A stretch of DNA of 27,639 nucleotides from a virus. Below are positions 9,175-16,400 of the stretch, piece by piece. The notes beneath the pieces are model-generated. The model ran no database searches. It saw only the letters and a list, made by a program, of their open reading frames with translations, and was not told the DNA's origin. The stretch is taken from the IMG/VR virus record IMGVR_UViG_3300025652_000411, positions 1-27,639 of that record; one strand, written 5' to 3'. Position numbers and translations under genes: made by a program. Within the stretch, counting starts at the first letter, position 1, and every line of letters starts with the position of its first letter.

Positions 9175-10658
9175 TAATTATCTTTTTTTATTTTTAAATA
9201 CTTTAAATATTTTTTATAATTATCAGGGCTTAAGCTGTTAACTTCTTCAATAGTTAAATCTCCAAGAGATCTAATTTGACCGTTAATATAAACTTGACTT
9301 TCTTTTTCTATCTTTTTTGCAGCTTGTCTGTCTTGTTCAGATATTTCTAAATCATTACCACCTGTTTGCGCACCTTTATATCCAAGGTCAGGTCTTAAAA
9401 CTCCTATTGCCGATGCAACTTGATCTTTAGTTTTTACAACGGGTTTTCCTTCTTCATATAAATAATACTTGCCATTTTCTTTTTTATAAAGAACTCCGTT
9501 CCAAGCTTGATGGTTAGGAAAATCTTTATTACTATTTAAAAGATTAATTGAATAATCTATAGCTTCTTTTGATACAGCTTGCTTACCTATTGTGTAAGTT
9601 CCACCTTTGTTATTTTTGTTGTTACGCACTTTTATATTATTGTTTAACACAGCTCTACCGTCATTAAATTTAGACTTTACATAACCTTCAATATAAAACT
9701 CTGTTGCTAGTTTTTTAGCTGTATCATAATCAAAGTTTTTACTATGTATATCTGTTAAAGCTTCAAATAAAACAGTTTTATTTTGAATACCCGCGTCTAA
9801 TCCTAAGCTTTTTAAAATAGCAACCATTTCTTTATTGTCGTTGGTTTCATCATCATCAAACATTGTTGCTAAAGCATCGTAATAAGAAATCTCTCCTTCA
9901 AAATTCTTTTTTGTAAGATTAGAAAATTTACCAGGCGTGCTCATTAGTGAGTTGACAACATCTATTGATGATTTTTTAACATCTTCAAAAGATTTGTTTA
10001 TGTTTTCTTCTTTAAAAGCAAATTCTGAAACATTGTTCCCAAGCTCACCCAAACCAATTCTAGGGGTGTCGTCTTTAAGCTCAATACCATCAAACAAGTC
10101 TGTTACACTTTGAAAATCACCGCTATTAACACTAACTTCTAACTTATTGTTTTTCCATTGAAAATCTAAATTTCCATAGTCATTATCTTTATGCCATATT
10201 TCTTTAAAAACATCGTAAAAACCAGCATTAGAGCTTCCAATATTAATACTACCGTCAATATAAGCTTGGCCAAACTTTGAAAAACCGGCGGCTAACCCGT
10301 TAATTTCAGTAGCTATTTGCTCTATTTCAAACATAATTTCTTTTTCCTTATCAGCATCTCCATAAACAGAAAGGTATTTTTGTTTTAAATCTTTTAACTT
10401 TTGTACGTTAGCCTCGTGCATACCACCTAACTGCTCGCTAGATCCAGATAGTTTTCTTAACATGCCTTCTACTTCACCAGCTATACTATTAAAACCATCA
10501 TCTTTTGCTTTTTCTTTTTTGCTAATAAAGTCAATTATACCAGTTGTAGTTTTTGATATTATATCAAGTTCGGCTTCATAAAACGGAGTTTTATCAATAA
10601 CTTTTCTTGATCTTGCCTCTGCTAAAGATGCTTGTATTAAACTTTGATCTGCTGCCAT
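9174..10658 (-). CDS. Conserved phage structural or ejected protein, 494 aa
   Basis: The product is hydrophilic, with no signal peptide or membrane span. Residues of about 1-140 are mostly helical and charged, with a likely coiled coil near 85-120. The middle contains a short mixed alpha/beta region with FYDVFKEIWHKD, NLDFQWKNNKLEVSV and an acidic loop DDDETNDN. The C-terminal 150 residues are helical and end in KKDN. I do not recognise an enzyme motif. It sits between an internal-virion-type protein and the giant protein and its stop overlaps the giant gene's ATG by one base, so it is most likely a virion or ejected cargo protein made in step with the giant one. The start ATG at 10658 is preceded by the A-rich leader AAAAGAATAAAAA rather than a Shine-Dalgarno sequence. 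Confidence 0.7.
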   Translation of the reverse strand: MAADQSLIQASLAEARSRKVIDKTPFYEAELDIISKTTTGIIDFISKKEKAKDDGFNSIAGEVEGMLRKLSGSSEQLGGMHEANVQKLKDLKQKYLSVYGDADKEKEIMFEIEQIATEINGLAAGFSKFGQAYIDGSINIGSSNAGFYDVFKEIWHKDNDYGNLDFQWKNNKLEVSVNSGDFQSVTDLFDGIELKDDTPRIGLGELGNNVSEFAFKEENINKSFEDVKKSSIDVVNSLMSTPGKFSNLTKKNFEGEISYYDALATMFDDDETNDNKEMVAILKSLGLDAGIQNKTVLFEALTDIHSKNFDYDTAKKLATEFYIEGYVKSKFNDGRAVLNNNIKVRNNKNNKGGTYTIGKQAVSKEAIDYSINLLNSNKDFPNHQAWNGVLYKKENGKYYLYEEGKPVVKTKDQVASAIGVLRPDLGYKGAQTGGNDLEISEQDRQAAKKIEKESQVYINGQIRSLGDLTIEEVNSLSPDNYKKYLKYLKIKKDN

Positions 10659-10677
10659 TTTTTATTCTTTTAATTAC

Positions 10678-11367
10678 TTAATATGGTGTGTAACTTCCTC
10701 CTTCAAATTTGTTTGTTGCTTTATTGTAAGTTGGAAAAGTTGTTTGACCTACTGTACCTACAATATTACTAATAGATTGTGCATTTGCACTTGCGGCAGA
10801 AGTACGAGCACCCATAACATTTTTCTGTGCTTGCGCGTAAGCTTCATTAGCGCCTGTAGCCTGACCAAAACGTATACCAAGCATAGTTGACTCTCTATCA
10901 ACGTTCATGTTTTGTAATAACTGGTCTCCTTTTTGAACTTGCAACTGTCCTTGAGCGGCCATTCTTTGGTTAGCAGATTCTTGCTGACCTATGCTTGCAG
11001 ATATTCGCTGTGTTTGAAGTTGACCTTGATTTGCAAGAGACTGAGCAAGACCAGCTATACCACTACCACCTGCAGCACCTCTAAGACTTTGCATTATGTT
11101 AGATCTTTGCTGTTCACCTTGCTGAGCTTGAAATTGTGCTTGCTGTTGGTTTACAGTTAGATCTTCAAAAACGTTCTCAGCAAATGGGTTTCTAAACTGC
11201 TGTGCTTTATACACGTCCATCTGTTCATTTAAAACTTGTCTTTGTTGTTGTCTTTCTTCAAAAGCTCTTTGAGCTTCTGCTTGGGCAGCTCTAATATTTC
11301 TTCTACCTGCTTTAGCAGTAGCTATACCTCCTATTACAGAAGCAGCTAGTGGGATCCACCAAGCCAT
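10678..11367 (-). CDS. Internal-virion-type protein, Ala/Gln-rich, 229 aa
   Basis: The N-terminus MAWWIPLAASVIGGIATA is a short hydrophobic, glycine-zipper-like segment. It is followed by a basic turn (KAGRRNIR) and about 160 residues of Ala/Gln/Arg-rich amphipathic helix containing FEERQQQRQ and repeated short Q-rich patches, then a Gly/Ser/Thr/Tyr tail. This build, the position after the tail genes and the size fit small internal virion or ejection proteins such as the T7 gp14 type, which insert into the host envelope during DNA entry. The similarity is of architecture; I see no decisive sequence motif. The gap to the next gene (10659-10677) is only 19 bases. The start is supported by an A-run leader (TTTAAAAAAAATAAATAACTA) without a Shine-Dalgarno sequence. 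Confidence 0.65.
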   Translation of the reverse strand: MAWWIPLAASVIGGIATAKAGRRNIRAAQAEAQRAFEERQQQRQVLNEQMDVYKAQQFRNPFAENVFEDLTVNQQQAQFQAQQGEQQRSNIMQSLRGAAGGSGIAGLAQSLANQGQLQTQRISASIGQQESANQRMAAQGQLQVQKGDQLLQNMNVDRESTMLGIRFGQATGANEAYAQAQKNVMGARTSAASANAQSISNIVGTVGQTTFPTYNKATNKFEGGSYTPY

Positions 11368-11433
11368 TAGTTATTTATTTTTTTTAAATTCATAATGTAT
11401 TCTTTATCTATTTATAATTACACTCTTTATGTG

Positions 11434-11784
11434 TTATTTACTACTTTGAACTATCTCTGAGTTAACAGAGAAAAGCTCAGCTTTTGATGTTGAATTATTT
11501 TTCATTTTAACGCTAGCGTAGTAACCTGTCAAACCAGATGTTTCAACAGCGTTGTTTTTAGAAAATAACAAGAAATTAGCTGTTGTTGTTAAGTCAACAC
11601 TACTTAAACTTGTTGTTACAGTTATAACACTAGTTTCTCTATTTACAGCGCTTACAGTTCCTATTTCTACAATGGTTCCTAGCTTGTCAAAACCACCAAC
11701 AGCACTTATAGGCGCGTAATAAACCTTGTCTAACACGCTTAATGATTCGTTTAATGTTGTATTACCTAATGTTATTGTTGCCAT
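11434..11784 (-). CDS. Small beta-rich structural protein, 116 aa, function unknown
   Basis: A Thr/Ser/Val-rich protein without cysteine, signal peptide or membrane helix. Alternating polar and hydrophobic residues (TITLGNTTLNES, ETSVITVTTSLSSVDLTT) suggest an all-beta fold. It starts one base after the stop of the 545-residue beta-rich protein (TAA, one base, ATG), so the two are probably translated together and may form one surface structure. Small proteins of this kind often accompany tail or head decoration proteins in uncultured marine phages. I cannot name a family. A 66-base non-coding gap (11368-11433) follows it, AT-rich and without a convincing hairpin. Confidence 0.65.
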   Translation of the reverse strand: MATITLGNTTLNESLSVLDKVYYAPISAVGGFDKLGTIVEIGTVSAVNRETSVITVTTSLSSVDLTTTANFLLFSKNNAVETSGLTGYYASVKMKNNSTSKAELFSVNSEIVQSSK

Positions 11785-11785
11785 A

Positions 11786-13423
11786 TTATGATACTGTTAA
11801 TATACTATCTAAGTTTATTGTTATTGTGTGATCTGCTGTTCCAAAGTTAGTTATAGCAAAGTCAAACGCTAAGTTTGCGCTTCTACTACTACCTGTAAAT
11901 GTAAGCGCAGTGTCATCGTCTAAAGTTTGTGACGCAGAAAGAACCACTGTATCACCATCTGTAACACTGCTTACAGATATACTGCCAGTAGCTGAATTTA
12001 TACCTTTACCACTTACAGTTGTCGTACTACCGGCTTTTATACCAGCAGTGCTATCAACATCAATTGTATCACTACTTATATCACCATTAACAAGAGTTGT
12101 AACAGGTGTTAGCGTTGCTGCGTTTATAAGAAAACCATTTTCATTTTCTTCTAATCCTAACACTTCAAACTCGCAGCCACTAATAGCTTTACTAGTAGAA
12201 GAACCACCATAAGAAAAAGTTAAGCTAGCGTCATCAGCCATACCACCACTACCCTGCGCGTTTTGCGTAACACTTACGGTTACTGTTTTGTTTTCTACAT
12301 TTACAACTAACACTCGCGGAGCACCAGTAACGCCAGTACCTGTCAAAGTCATTCCTTCAACTAAACCATTTACGTCGTCTAAAGCAACAACTGTTCCTTC
12401 TGCTTGGTTTCCGTTTTTAACTTTTACAACACTTGATCTAAAATCTAACTCAGCCATACCGCCAACATTAGTAGTGTAACCTCTTGCAAATGTAAAAGAG
12501 TTTGCGCTTAAAGCAAAATCAAAAGAAATATTTTTTTGCAACCTTACGTTAGAGTTTCTTTCACCAACGAATGTTGTTGTTGCATATTTTGGGCTACCAG
12601 AGTAAGAGCCGTCGTATGAGGAACTTATAGAGGTTAACGATATAGTAATTGCTTTATACTGATTTATTACTAAGGTATTTTTTAAATCATTTGTAGAGTC
12701 TTGTATAACGCTACTTAAAGTTGTTCCTTTTGATACAACAGGTGAAAGCTCTACGGTGTAAACATCATCAGAGCTCACGCTTGGAAAATGCAAGCTACTA
12801 ACAAAAGAGCCAGTAGATCCTATTAGTTTATCGCTTAACTGTGTTGCTGACGACGTAAATGTTGTAGAAGAAAAGTCGTATGTTTTACTATCACTACTTC
12901 TAGTTACTTTTAAATTAAAACGTGCTGTTGTACCACCTTTTACAATAAAACTTCTAACACTACCACCAGAGGCAATATCACTTGTTTCAAGTTCAAAAGA
13001 CGTAATTTCAACAAGAGCATTATTGTATATGTTTGTTGCAGCCGGAAGTTCTTCAGTTTCATGGCTAAACAAGATTAAATCACCAAAAGAGTTTATAGTG
13101 TTTGTGTATTTTATTAAAAAAACTTTTGAAGTAACTCTGTTTTGAGAATCTTTAACAACCGTTTCTGTTATGTTGTAAGCAGATTTGTTTGTGGCTTTTA
13201 GTTTGTATGTAGGTTCTTTAGCATAATAACAACTAGTAGAAGGTGTAAATGTTACTGTTGCAATTGTAACCTCTACACCACTGTTAGGCGTTAAAACATA
13301 GTTAGTTATTGTTTTAAACCCAGTAGTCGTTGTGTTTGCGGTTACACCACTTCCAGCAGCTATAGATACTGTGTGTTTTGTATCTACCGTAGTACATGTG
13401 TTTAAGTTTATTGATAATGCCAT
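11786..13423 (-). CDS. Beta-rich virion surface protein with two tandem modules, 545 aa
   Basis: The protein is dominated by Ser, Thr and Val and reads as beta sheet throughout. Two related modules occupy roughly residues 338-410 and 443-513. Each runs through a valine-rich strand, a Gly-rich turn (GMTLTGTGV in one, GSTTTVSGKGI in the other), a V-x-V-x-x-V strand and a closing DDA-SLTF or DDTALTF strand. Such modules are seen in appendage proteins of marine phages, so a fibre, spike or decoration role is likely. There is no obvious N-terminal trimer-attachment domain. The gene begins one base after the nozzle stop and is followed after one base by the 116-residue gene, which points to coupled production. 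The leader AGAAGATATATAAT has at most a weak Shine-Dalgarno match. Receptor binding is possible but not shown. Confidence 0.65.
   Translation of the reverse strand: MALSINLNTCTTVDTKHTVSIAAGSGVTANTTTTGFKTITNYVLTPNSGVEVTIATVTFTPSTSCYYAKEPTYKLKATNKSAYNITETVVKDSQNRVTSKVFLIKYTNTINSFGDLILFSHETEELPAATNIYNNALVEITSFELETSDIASGGSVRSFIVKGGTTARFNLKVTRSSDSKTYDFSSTTFTSSATQLSDKLIGSTGSFVSSLHFPSVSSDDVYTVELSPVVSKGTTLSSVIQDSTNDLKNTLVINQYKAITISLTSISSSYDGSYSGSPKYATTTFVGERNSNVRLQKNISFDFALSANSFTFARGYTTNVGGMAELDFRSSVVKVKNGNQAEGTVVALDDVNGLVEGMTLTGTGVTGAPRVLVVNVENKTVTVSVTQNAQGSGGMADDASLTFSYGGSSTSKAISGCEFEVLGLEENENGFLINAATLTPVTTLVNGDISSDTIDVDSTAGIKAGSTTTVSGKGINSATGSISVSSVTDGDTVVLSASQTLDDDTALTFTGSSRSANLAFDFAITNFGTADHTITINLDSILTVS
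11885..12412 (-). repeat. Two diverged tandem protein modules in the 545-aa protein
   Basis: The two roughly 70-residue modules share the order valine strand, Gly/Thr turn, V-x-V strand, DD(A/T)-x-LTF closing strand. The first ends LTFSYGGSS and the second ends LTFTGSSR. They are recognisable at protein level only; the DNA has diverged, so this is an old duplication or a commonly reused fold rather than a recent copy. Confidence 0.6.
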
Positions 13424-13424
13424 A

Positions 13425-16400
13425 TTATATATCTTCTGCTGTTATTTTACCTAGTCCTTGCACGGTAAATTCACTAGTGTCTAAATTACTCAAGCTTGTA
13501 GTATCGCCTTTTATAAAGTTAAACCACTTACCTTCTTTTTCTATAAACTCGTTTATACTACCAGTCTGTTTATCTGTTGCTATTGTTTGTGCTTCCCAAC
13601 CAGCAATGTCAGAGCCTATATTATAATAGTTGTCTGTGTCGTCTGTATTTCTAGGTATTTTAGACTGCGTACCCTCGTAACTTAAATTTTTAAAAGTTTT
13701 TATAATATCTGCACCATCGTTTAAAACTAATGTTACATCAGAATTATATTGAGCGCCGTAAAAGTTATTGTGAGTTGTGTTTTTGTGATGTAGCCAAACT
13801 TTTGAATTAGTTGTACTATCTTGAATTCCAAATGTGTAGTAGTTGTTTGCAACACTCAAGCCTTGGCTTGGTATAAATGATTTAAAACTAGGCCAACCTT
13901 TAGCGCTTTCGCTAAAAGAAACTGTGTAATTCGATGAGTTTGATATAGTAACGTTGTATTCTTTTTTGTCATTATCATAACTACCTAACACTTTTGTAGC
14001 ATCTTTTAAGTTGTCTTTAAACCAACTTTTCATACCGTAGTCAGAAATAGGCGTTAAACCATCCATTGACAGTCTAAGAATAGCACCTCTTTGTTTATCT
14101 GCAAAATAAACTCTATAGTTATAAGCTGCAAAAGATTCTGGGTTTTGTGATATACCATAGTTACCAGCGAAAGGTATTGTTTGTCCTAGAACGTTTTCAG
14201 TTGCTGTTAAGTTTGTATTACCATCAGCATTAAAAACAGCGTCTTTATTTGCTAAAATCCTTAAAGATTTATCTTCACAAAGTGTTAACAAGTCTGAGTT
14301 TCTGGCGTAAAGTTTTTGTATGCCACCATATTCTGGGTTTATGTCTTTTGTAATTTTTTCTGCAGCTATAAATTGACTAGTATCATTCACACCGCTAATT
14401 GAGTTGTATAATCCAGAGTATATTAAACCATATTTTCTATGCTCTTCATTATACTCTCCTTGTAGTGTTGTAGATACTATAGCGTTTTTATCAACAAAAA
14501 CTTGGTTAAAATCATCTTTAATTCTGTTTGATTCAACACCGTTGCCAAAGCTATAACAATTAAACCAAGGTAGCTCGTGCTGCATACCGTGATCTCCAAC
14601 GCTTATAAAATCACTAGCTTCGTAATAAATATCTAAGCCTTCATCTGTCTTAGGTTGTGTTTCAAAAACCGCTGGGTTTGATGATATTATTTGATTTTCT
14701 TCGTCTAAAGATGGTTCTAAAAACTCAATAAATTGCCTAGTGTTTTCATCCATCTCAGTAGAACTATTAGACGATGTTGTATTGAGAGGTTGGTAGTTAC
14801 CACTAAAACCAGGGCCGTCAGTATTTGTAGCCCCAGTAGTAGCATTTTCAATTTCCATTATCCAAGTAACTCTTCTGTTTGTTGCATAACCAAACCTTTC
14901 TAACTCTTGATTGATAGTATACTCACCGTTAATACCATCACTTAAGTGATTAGTAACTGGTGCATTTGTTGAGGAAGTGCTACTAAAAAATACTAACTCA
15001 CCACCATTGTCTTTAACCGCCATTTCAATTTTACCATCTAAATGCTCATTGTCATTTCTTATGTCAGAAGCAAAAAGAGCTCGATTAGGAGCCAAATCAG
15101 TTGTGCCTGGGTAAAAATTGTTAGGGTTGTTCATGGATGTAGAGCCTGGGTTTGCTGCAATAGCAATTGGATATTCATGAGCTGGATTACCTAAATGACC
15201 TTTTGCAAAAGGCCAAGGCGTGTGGTTATACCTTCTTTCTTGTTTTATTTTTGTTATTTTGTATACTGTTTCTGTAGCATCACCTGAAAATCTAAAAGAC
15301 GAACCGGTACGAAGCCTTGAAACAAAAAGCTGCTCTGCGCTGTGATTGTCGTTGTTTGGTGAACCAACAGACCATGCGGTACTATATGCGCTGGCATTTT
15401 CAATATCAGCAAGCGCAACGTTGGCTTGAGTATCTGCAGCCCATATTTTAGCATAAGATAATTCCATGTAAAATTTACCAGCTGTAAAAAAATTGTCTGC
15501 ATTTCCTTGCTGATCAATTTCACTACCTGTTGCTTGAAAAACACCTCTACCAAACCTTCCTGGTAAATTAGTTTCAAACTGCCCATTACCTACTTGACCA
15601 GCCGTAGGATCTACTCTATCTAAATCTTGTCTTCTTGTAAACGATGCGTTGCTAAGATTAAAAGTTGGAATATTATACCCATGGTTCCAATGGCCTGGGT
15701 CTTGAAAAGTACCGTTGTTTGGATCTTCATTTCCGAGTGGTTGTGTTCCGCAATAACCAACATTATCTATAAAAAAGTCTGTTCTTGTTTCGTTATTATC
15801 TGGAATAGTTTGAAAAGTAAAAGTACTATATTTTAAAAACTTCAATAATCTACCCCATTTGTGAACAGCATATTCTGACATTACAAGATAAAGATCACTA
15901 CCAGGGGCTCCACCTGGAATATCTTTTACAACACCTCTACCAGTAGAAAAACTACTGTCACCAGAAGTGTCCCAAAAATAACCACCTTCAGCCGCTCCTA
16001 TCCAAGGATATTTTGTACCGCCACCATGTGCAATGCTTCCGTGAATAATACCAATACCTTGTGCGACTGGGGTAGCATCATCAACTTTAAGTCTAACATC
16101 ATTACTACCACTACTTCCACCGCTTGCAGAATCTTTTTGATACCTAGTGGCTGTACCAATACCAATACCAGCTATAGCATCATCAGAAGAATAAAAAGCC
16201 TCAGACCTTGCTGCAATTGCAAAGCTTGCTTGCGTTATAACGGCTTGCGCTAAAACAAATTGAGATAAATTGTTGTCTAACTTTAGTTTTACAAAAAACT
16301 TACCAGAAAACTCTGGTCTATCTACAAAAACTGAAGTAGCAGCGGTAACAGTAACCCCAGTGTTAAAGCTATTATTACTCATAATCCAACTAGAATCCGC

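Noticed and set aside
11418-11436. Possible hairpin between the 116- and 229-residue genes
   Set aside because: Only about four A/T-rich pairs with a long loop; it would not be stable.
15254-15586. Minus-strand open frame of 110 codons in another frame of the nozzle gene
   Set aside because: It lies inside a continuous conserved coding frame and its product looks like out-of-frame translation.
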